IMG/VR virus record: IMGVR_UViG_3300036795_000011
Location: 1-24,887 of that record
Direction: 5' to 3' (one strand)
Length of the DNA: 24,887 nucleotides
Source: a virus
The notes beneath the pieces are model-generated. The model made no database searches. It was not told the DNA's origin and saw only the letters and a list, made by a program, of their open reading frames with translations. The position numbers and the translations under genes were made by a program. Shown one piece after another: positions 1-7,793 of this stretch; position 1 is the first letter of the stretch, and every line of letters begins with the position of its first letter.

Positions 1-7
1 GCGGCGG

Positions 8-403
8 TCACTTCGAGCTCCGAGCGAACTCGTCGAGCGCGCTCACCGGGATACGCCACAGCTTTCCGACCTTCGCCGCCTGAAGCCGTCCTTGCTCACA
101 CGCTTTACGCACGCTTCGTTGCTCTTTTCCCAGCCGCTTCGCTGCGAGTCGCGTACCTACCGACTCACCAACGATGCGCTGCGAGGCCGTTTCCGGAACC
201 AGTTTGGTACCGGAACGGTTCCGGTTGAGCGTGCCAGCGGTTCCGGTACCGCGGACCTCAACAGCAACCGACTGGAACTCATCGACGAGCGGGCGTAACC
301 ACGCGGGTAAGCCTCCGACCGTCGACTCGTGCTGACGGAAGATCGCCGCGATCGCCGGCACGCAATGATCCGGCACCAGAATCCCGCTGGGGATCACCGT
401 CAT
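8..403 (-). CDS. Helix-turn-helix DNA-binding protein (excisionase/MerR-like HTH)
   Basis: The protein is 131 aa from the ATG at 403. The last 50 residues form an excisionase-type winged HTH: a VGTRLAAKRLGKEQRSVRKA helix pair, the turn EQGRLQAAKVGK, then LWRIPVSALDEF. This is the usual layout of HTH_17/Xis-like domains that bind DNA and bend or repress it. The N-terminal 80 residues match nothing I recognise. A GTG at 424 would add seven residues, but AGGTG sits about 4 nt before the ATG and only 2 nt before the GTG, so I prefer the ATG. It is transcribed away from the late operon, as expected for a regulator at the edge of the structural genes. It could be an excisionase, a repressor or a late-gene regulator; the sequence does not decide. 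Its coding sequence contains striking inverted repeats (191-250). Confidence 0.7.
   Translation of the reverse strand: MTVIPSGILVPDHCVPAIAAIFRQHESTVGGLPAWLRPLVDEFQSVAVEVRGTGTAGTLNRNRSGTKLVPETASQRIVGESVGTRLAAKRLGKEQRSVRKACEQGRLQAAKVGKLWRIPVSALDEFARSSK
191..250. repeat. Cluster of GGTACCGGAAC / GGTTCCGGTACC inverted repeats
   Basis: Three related palindromic elements lie within 60 bases inside the HTH gene: TTCCGGAA (191-198), CGGAACGGTTCCG (211-223, perfect around one central base), and the pair GGTACCGGAAC (206-216) with GGTTCCGGTACC (239-250), which are reverse complements of each other across a loop of about 22 nt. A further half copy, ACCGGAACG, lies in the intergenic DNA at 476-484. The set could be an operator cluster, a hairpin in the HTH mRNA, or a codon-level by-product of a Gly/Thr/Asn/Arg-rich linker. 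Confidence 0.5.
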
Positions 404-450
404 GAGCACCTGCCGAACACACACCTAGCCGCGTAGACCCCGGGCGGCGA

Positions 451-463
451 GCCCCCTGGGGGC
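451..463. promoter_or_regulatory. 13-bp GC palindrome in the intergenic region
   Basis: GCCCCC-T-GGGGGC is a perfect palindrome with one central base. It lies between the leftward HTH gene and the rightward late operon, in a gene-free stretch from 404 to 557. It could be an operator or a short 5-bp hairpin with a CTG loop. No T-run follows, so it is not a standard intrinsic terminator. I could not find a convincing -35/-10 pair for the late operon in this gap. Confidence 0.3.
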
Positions 464-557
464 GTACACACCAAGACCGGAACGTGCTGCGGCTCGGGCT
501 GGCTACGGGTCTGGGACATCGGAAGTGAAGCCCGTCATGGGCGCGAAAGGGGCCGTC

Positions 558-743
558 ATGGCTGCGCGTTTGCAGGTTCTTCCTCTACCAACCACGGATG
601 GCGTGACCGACGTGCCGTTTGTGCTTGTGGTGGATCAAGCGGTCGATCTTGAGATGAAGGACTTCCGTGCTGACGTCGAATGTCTTCGTGCGTCGACTGG
701 CGCGCGCGGTGTGTTGGTCTTCGACAAGCGGGTTGATGTCTGA
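558..743 (+). CDS. Conserved small phage protein upstream of terminase
   Basis: The protein is 61 aa. I chose the ATG at 558 because GAAAGGGG sits 6 nt upstream; an in-frame GTG at 525 would place the start before that ribosome binding site. The sequence begins MAARLQVLPLPTTD and ends with ARGVLVFDKRVDV. The pattern xLQVLPLP...PFVLVVDQ...GARGVLVF resembles short proteins of unknown function that sit just before the small terminase in many Streptomyces and related actinophages (from memory of the family, not searched). The stop overlaps the next start (TGATG at 741-745), so the two genes are probably translationally coupled. No catalytic motif is visible, and the function is unknown. Confidence 0.65.
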   Translation: MAARLQVLPLPTTDGVTDVPFVLVVDQAVDLEMKDFRADVECLRASTGARGVLVFDKRVDV

Positions 744-1168
744 TGGCTGGTCATGGTCCTGCGCCGAAGGCTGCGGCGCGCCGAGCTCGGTCGAATGCCG
801 ACCCGGTGCCGTTGCGCTCCCTTCAACTCATTCGGTCGCCGGCACCTGAACTGCCTGAGGGTCATCCGTGGCACGCGCAGACGGCCGAGTGGTGGGCAAT
901 GTGGTCAGGGTCGGAACTGGCGAAGGACTTCACTGCTTCGGACTGGTCGTTCTTGCTTGATACGGCGGTCTTGCATTCGCTGTTCTGGTTTGGAAAGTCT
1001 GAGCTTGCCGGTGAGCTTCGGCTGCGGGTGGCGAAGTTCGGTGCGACTCCTGAAGACCGTGCTCGGTTGCGGATTACGTTCGCCGACGCGGATGAGCGGG
1101 ATGAGAAGCGGGCTGCGCGTCAAGGTTCGGTGGCGCGGGAGCGCCGCGGGCCGCTGAAGTCCGCGTGA
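743..1168 (+). CDS. Terminase small subunit
   Basis: The protein is 141 aa. It has a basic Pro/Ala-rich start (MAGHGPAPKAAARRARSNAD), then a helical core containing HPWHAQTAEWWAMW, FTASDWSFLLDTAVLH, ELRLRVAKFGATPEDRARLR, and a charged tail. This is the typical shape of actinophage small terminases, which recognise the packaging site on phage DNA and load the large subunit. The GATPEDRARLR stretch is characteristic. It follows the 61-aa gene with a TGATG overlap and lies 3 nt before the large subunit, the standard order. It acts on concatemeric phage DNA in the cytoplasm. Confidence 0.85.
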   Translation: MAGHGPAPKAAARRARSNADPVPLRSLQLIRSPAPELPEGHPWHAQTAEWWAMWSGSELAKDFTASDWSFLLDTAVLHSLFWFGKSELAGELRLRVAKFGATPEDRARLRITFADADERDEKRAARQGSVARERRGPLKSA

Positions 1169-1171
1169 CCG

Positions 1172-2872
1172 GTGCCGTGGAAGCCGTCGGTCCGTGGCGA
1201 GGTTCCGACCCTCGGATGGTTGGCGATCGACTGGATCACGGAGTTCCTCGCCGCGCCAGACCGTCCCGAGTATGAGCCGCTGGTCCCGTATCGGGAGCAG
1301 GAAGACTTCATCCTCCGGTACTACGAGCTGGACCCTCGCACCGGAAGGCGTCGCCGTCGTCGGGGTGTCATTTCCCGACCGCGTGGCTGGGGTAAGTCGC
1401 CGATTCTGGGCGCGCTGGCGTGTTTTGAGGCGCTTGGACCGGCCGTGCCGGACGGCTGGGATGCGGACGGGCAGCCTGTCGGGAAGCCCTGGGCGCTTGT
1501 CCGGACTCCGCTGGTGCAGGTCGCGGCTGTCTCTGAGGAGCAGACGAAGAACACGTGGACGCCGTTGCTTGAGATGCTGGAAGGCCCGGTCGCTGATGAG
1601 TATCCGGGGCTCGAGCCGCTAGGGACGTTCGTGAACCTGCCACGTGGCCGAATCGAGCCGATCACGAGCTCAGCGCGGACGGTAAAGGGCAACAAGCCGG
1701 TGTTTGCGGTGTTGGATCAGACCGAGGAGTGGGTCCGGTCGAATGGCGGTCTTCGGCTCGCTGAGGTCATGCGGATCAACGCCGCGAAGATCGGCGGTTC
1801 GACGGTTGAGTCGCCAAACGCCTTCACGCCAGGTGAGGGTTCGGTCGCTGAGGAGTCGGCGGCATTCTGGGCTGCGATCCAAGAGGGCCGAGCACGGGAT
1901 GACGGCCTGTACTACGACCACCGCGAGGCGCCCGCCGACACCGACATGGAGGACCGCGACTCCCTGTTGAGTGGCTTGCGGGTCGCTTATGGGGACTCGT
2001 CGGCGCACAAGGACGGGTGTGTTATTCACGACCCGCCGTGCGCGCCGGGGCACGTCGACTTGGACGTGATCGTCGCGACCATCTGGGATCCGGCGACCGA
2101 GCCGCAGACGTCACGATCAGACTTCCTCAACCAAGTCACGCACGCGTCTGACTCTTGGATCGACCGACCGACATGGCAGGCGCGCTTTGCGTTCGGCGAA
2201 GGTTCGGCGGTCGCGCCGCTGGCTGACCGGGATGTTGTGACGCTCGGGTTCGACGGGTCACGCGGTCGGGCGAAAGGCAAACCGGACGCGACCGCGCTGA
2301 TCGGGTGCCGCGTGGCCGACGGGCACCTGTTTGAGGTCGAAGTCTGGGAAGCACCCGACAGCGACCAAGCGAAAGACTGGACGCCCCCGATCCCGTTGGT
2401 CGAGGCAGCCATCGCTCGGTGTTTCGACCGCTATTCGATCGCGGCGTTTTACGCTGATCCGGCGAAGGATTGGCGGTCCTACGTCAACGCGTGGGAAGCG
2501 AAACACGCCGGGCAGTTACTGAAAGCTCCCGATGGCAAGCAGATAACAGCGTCTCGCGACCACCCGTTCGAGTGGTGGATGACGGGCGGTCGTTCAGGTC
2601 TGATTCAGCGGGCGATCGAGCAGTTAGAGGGCGCGATCCGCAACGGTGACATGACTCACGACGGGTCATATGCGCTGACACGGCATGTGTTGAACGCTCG
2701 ACGACGGGTCCGGAACAAGAAACTCACGCTCGCTAAGGAACACGACTACTCGCCAAACAAGATCGACGCTTCGGTGGCCGCCGTACTGGCGTGGCAGGCC
2801 CGTCTCGATGCCGTCGCCGCTGGTGTCGGCCAACAGCGCCGAAAGTTCGTGGCTCCATCTCGTATCCGATGA
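1172..2872 (+). CDS. terL: Terminase large subunit (packaging ATPase-nuclease)
   Basis: The protein is 566 aa from a GTG, a normal length for the family. The ATPase domain shows a Walker A-like RPRGWGKS (residues 69-76), and a Walker B-like PVFAVLDQTEEW (176-187) whose acidic residues fit the catalytic position. The C-terminal RNase H-like nuclease shows acidic residues at VTLGFDGS (D361), AAFYADP (D429) and NKIDASVA (D532), the three-acid pattern needed for metal-dependent cleavage. It pumps DNA into the prohead through the portal and cuts the concatemer. It sits directly between the small terminase and the portal. Both active sites look intact. Whether packaging is cos or pac cannot be judged from this gene alone. 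Confidence 0.93.
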   Translation: MPWKPSVRGEVPTLGWLAIDWITEFLAAPDRPEYEPLVPYREQEDFILRYYELDPRTGRRRRRRGVISRPRGWGKSPILGALACFEALGPAVPDGWDADGQPVGKPWALVRTPLVQVAAVSEEQTKNTWTPLLEMLEGPVADEYPGLEPLGTFVNLPRGRIEPITSSARTVKGNKPVFAVLDQTEEWVRSNGGLRLAEVMRINAAKIGGSTVESPNAFTPGEGSVAEESAAFWAAIQEGRARDDGLYYDHREAPADTDMEDRDSLLSGLRVAYGDSSAHKDGCVIHDPPCAPGHVDLDVIVATIWDPATEPQTSRSDFLNQVTHASDSWIDRPTWQARFAFGEGSAVAPLADRDVVTLGFDGSRGRAKGKPDATALIGCRVADGHLFEVEVWEAPDSDQAKDWTPPIPLVEAAIARCFDRYSIAAFYADPAKDWRSYVNAWEAKHAGQLLKAPDGKQITASRDHPFEWWMTGGRSGLIQRAIEQLEGAIRNGDMTHDGSYALTRHVLNARRRVRNKKLTLAKEHDYSPNKIDASVAAVLAWQARLDAVAAGVGQQRRKFVAPSRIR

Positions 2873-2889
2873 ACTGAGGGGAGATCGAC

Positions 2890-4425
2890 GTGGCTCTTGC
2901 TGACGTCGATGTCCCGAACTCCCCCGCATGGTGGATGAAGTTGCTCGCGATACGGATGCTGAACCGTGACCGGCTGATGCGGCTCGCGGTGCTGGACGCC
3001 TACCGCCGTGGTCGGCCGCCGATGCCGAAGTCCACTGGTGCCGAACGCGAGGCTTTCTACGCTTTCCAGCGGATCGCGCGCACGAATGTGCCGCGAGTGA
3101 TCGTCCGGGCGCCAACCGAGAGAATGGCGATCCGCTCGATCCGCACTGCCGCGGTGAACGACGCCAACGGTGACGATGTCGCGTGGCGGTACTTCACTGG
3201 AGCTGGGCTCGCGGCGGCTCAGGCTGACCTGTTCTCTGACGTGTTCACGTTCAGCGAGAGCTACATCAGGGTTGCTGTCGACGGTGACTATCCGGTCGCG
3301 TTGCGACGTGATCCGCGGTACTGCATCACGGCTCAAGATCCAGGTAATCCGCTTCGGACTCTTGCGGCGTTTGAGCTTTGCTACGACGACATCGCGCAGA
3401 AGGTCTACGCCTACCTGTGGTTGCCGGGTCAGCAGTGGGTCGCCGAGTCGGAACGTGGGACACGCCCGGTCCCGTTCGTGGTGCCCGGCACCGATTCGGT
3501 CGGTGTACGCGGCTGGCGGGCGCTGGGTTACTTCCCTCGGCTGTCGTTCACGCCTGAGGCGTTCACGATGCGCCCGAACGCCGATGATATGGCTGAGTCT
3601 GACCGTGATGGCGGTCCTTACTGCGAGACGTTCGACTCTCAGCGGGTGCCAGTGTTCCGCTTTGACAACCGTGATGGTGTCGGGGAGTTCGAGGAGCATC
3701 TCGACGCTATCGACCGGTTCAACTACACGACGCTTAACCGGATCGTGACCGCCGCGCTGCAGGCGTACAAGCAGCGGGCGTTGGAACAATCCGCTGAGGG
3801 TGCGAACGGCGCGGAACTGCCCGACCGGCTGCCGGATAAAGACCCAAAGACCGGCGAGAAGATCAACTGGGATGAGGTTTTCGCTCCCGGACCGGACGCG
3901 CTATGGAAACTGCCACCCGGGGTAAAGATCTGGGAGTCGGTCGCGGTCGACCTGACTCCGATCATCACTGCCGGCAAGGAAGACCTGAAGGTCATCTCAG
4001 CGGTCACGTCGACACCGTTCAACCTGTTCACCCCGGAAGGCGCGAACCAGACCGCCGAGGGCGCGCAGCAGAACCGCGAAGCGCTCGTGTTCAAGGTCGA
4101 GGACCGCCAACGGATCACCGAGCTCAAATGGGCTGAAGTGGTCGCGTGCATGTTCGAGTTTGCTCCGGACGCCGACCGCTATGCGGAGCAGGACGGCCAG
4201 AAACTTGACCGGGCGGACGCCTCGAAGATCATCCTTGACTGGCACCCCGCAGAGAGGTTCAGCCTCGCAGAACGGGCCAGTGCGGACTCGCAGAACAAGT
4301 CGCTGTCGAAGGACATGGCCGCTGCGAAGATCTGGGGTTTGACCCCGGACGAGATCGAACTGAACAGCGCGCAGCGTGCCCGTGACGCGCTGTTGGTCGC
4401 AGCGAATGCCCAGCCCGCAGTCTGA
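2890..4425 (+). CDS. Portal protein (SPP1 gp6-like family)
   Basis: The protein is 511 aa from a GTG preceded by GAGGGGAG at 2877-2884. It carries the features of the SPP1-type portal family: an N-terminal helical region (MLNRDRLMRLAVLDAYRRG), the early motif RTNVPRVIVRAPTERMAI, a central stretch with DHLD-like helices (EEHLDAIDRFNYTTLNRIV), and a Q-rich C-terminal part with NQTAEGAQQNREALVFKVED. Portals form a dodecameric ring at one capsid vertex, through which terminase pumps DNA and to which the neck attaches. It lies between the large terminase and the MuF-like gene, the usual order. The last 20 nt overlap the next gene. Confidence 0.9.
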   Translation: MALADVDVPNSPAWWMKLLAIRMLNRDRLMRLAVLDAYRRGRPPMPKSTGAEREAFYAFQRIARTNVPRVIVRAPTERMAIRSIRTAAVNDANGDDVAWRYFTGAGLAAAQADLFSDVFTFSESYIRVAVDGDYPVALRRDPRYCITAQDPGNPLRTLAAFELCYDDIAQKVYAYLWLPGQQWVAESERGTRPVPFVVPGTDSVGVRGWRALGYFPRLSFTPEAFTMRPNADDMAESDRDGGPYCETFDSQRVPVFRFDNRDGVGEFEEHLDAIDRFNYTTLNRIVTAALQAYKQRALEQSAEGANGAELPDRLPDKDPKTGEKINWDEVFAPGPDALWKLPPGVKIWESVAVDLTPIITAGKEDLKVISAVTSTPFNLFTPEGANQTAEGAQQNREALVFKVEDRQRITELKWAEVVACMFEFAPDADRYAEQDGQKLDRADASKIILDWHPAERFSLAERASADSQNKSLSKDMAAAKIWGLTPDEIELNSAQRARDALLVAANAQPAV

Positions 4426-5269
4426 CGCGCAGCGGTACATCGCGTCCGCACTGTCCTACCAGCGTCAGACCGTCGCACTGCGGACCGCTACCGCTACGGC
4501 GGTTGAGCGCGCATGGCGAAGCCTCGGATCGTGGCGCGAGCAGGACATGCCACCGTTTCTCGCCGCAGTGGTCCCGCTGGTGAACGGCGCGCAACGCGCC
4601 ATGCTGTCGCTGACAACGGCCTACCTGGCGCAACAGAAACAGAACGCGCTCGGCGGCAAGTTCACGCCCGTCGTTGTGGACCCGGCCCTGGTTGTTGGTG
4701 CAGCAGCCCGCGGCGGCGTTACCCCACGGCAGGTGTATGAGCGGCCGTTTCATCTCACCTGGCGGCAGATCGCGGACCTCCCCCGTGAGCCTGGCGCGGT
4801 CGATCAGGCGATCAACGCAGGTCGCGACCGTGCCACGTCGCTAGCGCTCGATGACCTGCAACTCACTAAAGTCCAGGCGTCGCAGCGGGTGCTGTCGCTC
4901 GACGGGCATGTGGTCGGGTATCGGCGGACGCTCGAAGGCGAACACTCCTGTGGGCTGTGCATCGTCGCGTCGACCCAGCGTTACCACCACAAAGACCTGA
5001 TGCCGATCCACGGCGGATGTGACTGCGACGTGGCCCCGATCTACGGCGACCTCGACCCCGGCCATGTCATCGACCCGCTCACCCTCGATGGAGTACACGA
5101 CCGGATCGCAGAACGGTTCGGTGTGAGTGCTCGCGACGCGCGTGCGGTTCCCGACCAGGGACTGCCCGACTACAAGGACATCCTCGTCGTACATGAGCAC
5201 GGCGAGCTCGGTCCCGTACTAGGTGTTCGCGGTCAGCCGTTCCTCGGCCCCGACGACATCGCTGCCTGA
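4406..5269 (+). CDS. MuF-like capsid/head morphogenesis protein with Cys cluster
   Basis: The protein is 287 aa from the ATG at 4406, overlapping the portal end by 20 nt; a GTG at 4376 is possible but overlaps further. The N-terminal half is helical. The second half has the actinophage MuF-like signature: RVLSLDGHVVGYRRTLEGEH, then a CGLC pair (C182, C185), and a CDC pair (C205, C207) around HGGCDCDVAPIYG. MuF-type proteins lie after the portal and are minor head components, probably at the portal vertex. The four cysteines and nearby histidines suggest a zinc-binding knob (inference). No toxin or ADP-ribosyltransferase domain is fused at the C-terminus, unlike some MuF proteins. The start is weakly supported because no strong ribosome binding site is visible. 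Confidence 0.8.
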   Translation: MPSPQSDAQRYIASALSYQRQTVALRTATATAVERAWRSLGSWREQDMPPFLAAVVPLVNGAQRAMLSLTTAYLAQQKQNALGGKFTPVVVDPALVVGAAARGGVTPRQVYERPFHLTWRQIADLPREPGAVDQAINAGRDRATSLALDDLQLTKVQASQRVLSLDGHVVGYRRTLEGEHSCGLCIVASTQRYHHKDLMPIHGGCDCDVAPIYGDLDPGHVIDPLTLDGVHDRIAERFGVSARDARAVPDQGLPDYKDILVVHEHGELGPVLGVRGQPFLGPDDIAA

Positions 5270-5307
5270 CCCCAACAAAAAACCGACCCGACAAGGGAGA
5301 CGCCGCC

Positions 5308-6054
5308 ATGGCGAAGATTCACCTGCCGATCCATCCCCACTCAGGGCTTACCGCGATCGGGTTCACCTCCCGCGGTCCCGTCTGGCCCGTCAAGGGCGCC
5401 GGACCCGAGGAAGACGCAGCAGCAGAGGCGGCCGCCAAGGCCGCAGCCGACGCGAAAGCTGCCGCCGACGCGGCAGCAGCAGCGACGCAGAACGACAAGG
5501 GCTATCCAGACAACACCCCCGTTGAGCAGATGACGCCAGCTCAGCAGGCGAACTACTGGAAGCACCAGTCGCGCAAGCACGAGGACCGCGTCAAGTCCTA
5601 CGAAGGGTTCACACCCGAGCAGGTCAAAGAGTTCAAAGACAAGGCCGAGAAGCACGACAAGGCCGAGAAGGACAAAGCGTCCGACACCGAAAAGGCTGTC
5701 AATGCCGCCAAGGAGGCAGCCGAGAAAGAAGCCGCGGACAAGTACAAGCCGCAGCTGGTCACCGCGAAGCTCGAAGCAGCCGCGGCCGCCAAAGGCGTCG
5801 AGTCCGAGCAACTATCGAAAGCGCTCGAGTTCGTCGACGCATCAAAGTTCCTCAACGCCGCCGGCGACGTCGACACCGACAAGGTGAAGGCGTTCGTCGA
5901 CGGGATCGCGCCCGCCACGGGCAGCAGCACCACGCGCAGAGGCCCAACCGCCACGGGACACGGGTCTACCACCAGCAGCGGGCGCCCCGGCAGCAGCGGA
6001 AGCGTCGCTCAGGTGATGGAAGAGCGCAGAGCAGCGCGCGAAGCCAAGAAGTAA
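5308..6054 (+). CDS. Capsid scaffolding protein
   Basis: The protein is 248 aa, with AAGGGAG 9 nt before the ATG. Residues 1-32 include HPHSGLTAIGFTSRGPVWPV, a motif typical of actinophage scaffolds. It is followed by an Ala/Lys/Glu-rich coiled coil (about 34-62), a short YWKHQSRKHEDRVKSYEG segment, a long charged helix rich in KAEK and KEAAEKEAADK (about 105-150), and a low-complexity Ser/Gly/Thr linker with a basic end (VAQVMEERRAAREAKK) that probably binds the capsid protein. It lies between MuF and the decoration/capsid pair, the canonical place. It should guide prohead assembly and leave before or during packaging. No protease domain is visible. Confidence 0.85.
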   Translation: MAKIHLPIHPHSGLTAIGFTSRGPVWPVKGAGPEEDAAAEAAAKAAADAKAAADAAAAATQNDKGYPDNTPVEQMTPAQQANYWKHQSRKHEDRVKSYEGFTPEQVKEFKDKAEKHDKAEKDKASDTEKAVNAAKEAAEKEAADKYKPQLVTAKLEAAAAAKGVESEQLSKALEFVDASKFLNAAGDVDTDKVKAFVDGIAPATGSSTTRRGPTATGHGSTTSSGRPGSSGSVAQVMEERRAAREAKK

Positions 6055-6084
6055 CCCCATCCGACGTCCCGAAAGGACACCGCC

Positions 6085-6453
6085 ATGCCTGGTCTTAAGA
6101 CCACGACTTACGGCACCGGTGACTACTCCTGGATGCTGAACACTGATGGCCTCGACGAGGCCGTCACCGGTGTCCTGGACGTAAGCACCTTCACCGCCAA
6201 CACCCACTACCCGAACGGGTACTTCCCGTGCGGACTGCCCATCCGCATCGACGACCGCGACGTCATCCGGCCTTGGGCTGATGTCTCCGGCGCCCGCCTC
6301 GGGTTCCTCAAGGGCGACTGGAAGACAGACGGCGTCGAGGACGTCAACTGCGCGGTCATCGTCCGCGGCAATGTCAAGACCGCGAAGGTCCCGCTCGCCG
6401 GGTTCGCGGTGCCAACCACCGCGGCCCAGCCGCAGTTCGCCTTCTGGAGCTGA
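6085..6453 (+). CDS. Head decoration protein (gpD-like)
   Basis: The protein is 122 aa, with GAAAGGA about 8 nt before the ATG. The sequence is beta-rich (YSWMLNTDGLDEAVTGVLD, GYFPCGLPIRIDDRDVIRPW, AVIVRGNVKTAKVPLAG) and ends in aromatic FAFWS. Size, position directly before the capsid gene and composition fit the lambda gpD-like trimeric cement proteins that bind the outside of the expanded capsid. The residue pattern resembles actinophage head decoration proteins. No other role is suggested by the sequence. Confidence 0.75.
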   Translation: MPGLKTTTYGTGDYSWMLNTDGLDEAVTGVLDVSTFTANTHYPNGYFPCGLPIRIDDRDVIRPWADVSGARLGFLKGDWKTDGVEDVNCAVIVRGNVKTAKVPLAGFAVPTTAAQPQFAFWS

Positions 6454-6459
6454 TGAGCC

Positions 6460-7506
6460 ATGGCACTGTGGACTGACATCATTGATCCCGTCGAAGCTAC
6501 GGGTATCGCACGCGACGAGCAGTACGTCATCGAGCAGCAGCGGGGCGGCACGCTCGCCCGGTTCCTGCCGAATGTGTTGGTCGACTCCGATCACGTCAAG
6601 TTCTTCCCCGGCGTAACCGGACTGGTCGACGCGGCCCGCTACCGGGCGTTCAACGCGCCGCCCGAGGTCGGCAAAGGTCAGGGCGTCACGTCGAAGACGA
6701 TTGATCTTCCCGCGATCTCTCGCGAGGAGCCGCTCGACGAGATGACTCAGAAGGAGCTGGCACGGCTGTCCGACGACCGGATCCGGAAGAGCCTGGAGTC
6801 GACGATCCGTCGGACTGTCCAGGCGATCTCGATGCGGCAGGAAGCCACCCGCGGTATCGCGATCGATCAGGGCGCTGTCGTCGTGGATACGGACAACTTT
6901 CTGATCAACGACGCGTTCGGTCGGGACGGGTCGCTGACCGTTTCGGCAGGTACGGGCAACTGGTGGGCCGACACGACCGTTGACCGGCTTACTGCGCTTG
7001 GTGCGTGGCAGGACATTTACGCCGGACTAAACAACGACGCCAACCCTGGCCGGCTCGTGTTCGGTAGCCGCGCGGCTTACAACGCGTTCGCTGCCGGCGA
7101 CCAGTTCAAGACGCTGGTGGGGACCGCCTCACGTCCCCCGATGTCCGCTGAGGTCAACGCCTATGTCGCTTCGGCAGGTCTGCCGCCGTTCGAGATTTAC
7201 GAGCGGCGCGTCATGATCGAAGGCACGTTGACGCCGGTTCTCAACGCGAAGAAGGTCTACTACCTCTGCGAGCCTGTAGCGGTCGATGAGGAAGACGGGT
7301 CTCTTCTGGGTGCGACCTACTGGGGTAAGACCGTGTCGGCTGGTTTCGAGTCGTGGGGCATCGAGCCTGACGAGCAGCCCGGCATCGTCTGCGGCGTGTT
7401 CAAGGACGAGAAGGTCGGCGCCTCAGTCGAGGTGCAGGGTGACTCGATCGGTGAGCCGATCCTGGCGAACCCGAACGCGTCGATGGCGATCCAGGTGCTC
7501 CAGTGA
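6460..7506 (+). CDS. Major capsid protein (lambda gpE-like, HK97 fold)
   Basis: The protein is 348 aa, the usual size for the gpE-like family. The N-terminus (MALWTDIIDPVEATGIARDE) leads to RFLPNVLVDSDHVKFFPG, then SKTIDLPAISREEPLDEMTQ and a helix-rich spine, LARLSDDRIRKSLESTIRRT, which matches the HK97-fold long helix of this family. The C-terminal half has PPFEIYERRVMIEGTLTPVL and a beta-rich end. It should form the icosahedral shell together with the decoration protein upstream. The ATG follows GGAG by 10 nt. The stop overlaps the next start (GTGA), suggesting coupling. No maturation protease is seen nearby, in keeping with gpE-type capsids that carry no delta domain. Confidence 0.88.
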   Translation: MALWTDIIDPVEATGIARDEQYVIEQQRGGTLARFLPNVLVDSDHVKFFPGVTGLVDAARYRAFNAPPEVGKGQGVTSKTIDLPAISREEPLDEMTQKELARLSDDRIRKSLESTIRRTVQAISMRQEATRGIAIDQGAVVVDTDNFLINDAFGRDGSLTVSAGTGNWWADTTVDRLTALGAWQDIYAGLNNDANPGRLVFGSRAAYNAFAAGDQFKTLVGTASRPPMSAEVNAYVASAGLPPFEIYERRVMIEGTLTPVLNAKKVYYLCEPVAVDEEDGSLLGATYWGKTVSAGFESWGIEPDEQPGIVCGVFKDEKVGASVEVQGDSIGEPILANPNASMAIQVLQ

Positions 7507-7793
7507 GCGCCCGTGTCCTGAAGTACACCGTCGTCGTAAGACGCCCGGAGGACCTCACCGCTGTCGCGCTCGTGGGTGGGCAGCCGGTGCCGGATTGGGC
7601 GACCGATCTGGTTCACCCGGACGATCTCGTCGACGCAGATGTCGCGGCAGACTGTCCACCGCCGCAGTCCGGTAAGGGATCCGGTGTCGACGCGTGGCGC
7701 GACTACGCGTCAGGCAAGGTCGATGTCGCCGACGGTGCCTCCCGCGAGGAGATCATCGAGGCATTGACCGCCGCTGGAGTCCCGGTCGAGTAG
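7503..7793 (+). CDS. Small neck-region protein with C-terminal helical (HeH-like) module
   Basis: The protein is 96 aa from a GTG overlapping the capsid stop. The N-terminal part (YTVVVRRPEDLTAVALVGGQ, PVPDWATDLVHPDDLV) is of unknown fold. The C-terminal part from residue 57, GSGVDAWRDYASGKVDVADG then ASREEIIEALTAAGVPVE, is a compact helix-extended-helix-type module. The same module ends the protein at 9310-9651. Small proteins of this build occur between capsid and neck genes in many actinophages. The position suggests a head or connector accessory role, but no direct function can be assigned. Confidence 0.65.
   Translation: MSARVLKYTVVVRRPEDLTAVALVGGQPVPDWATDLVHPDDLVDADVAADCPPPQSGKGSGVDAWRDYASGKVDVADGASREEIIEALTAAGVPVE

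Noticed and set aside
451-463. Intrinsic terminator at the GC palindrome
   Set aside because: The stem is at most 5-6 bp with almost no loop and no T-run follows on either strand.
2746-3789. Minus-strand open frame of 347 codons
   Set aside because: It lies opposite the large terminase end and portal. It has no recognisable motif and no ribosome binding site, and the plus-strand genes are well supported.
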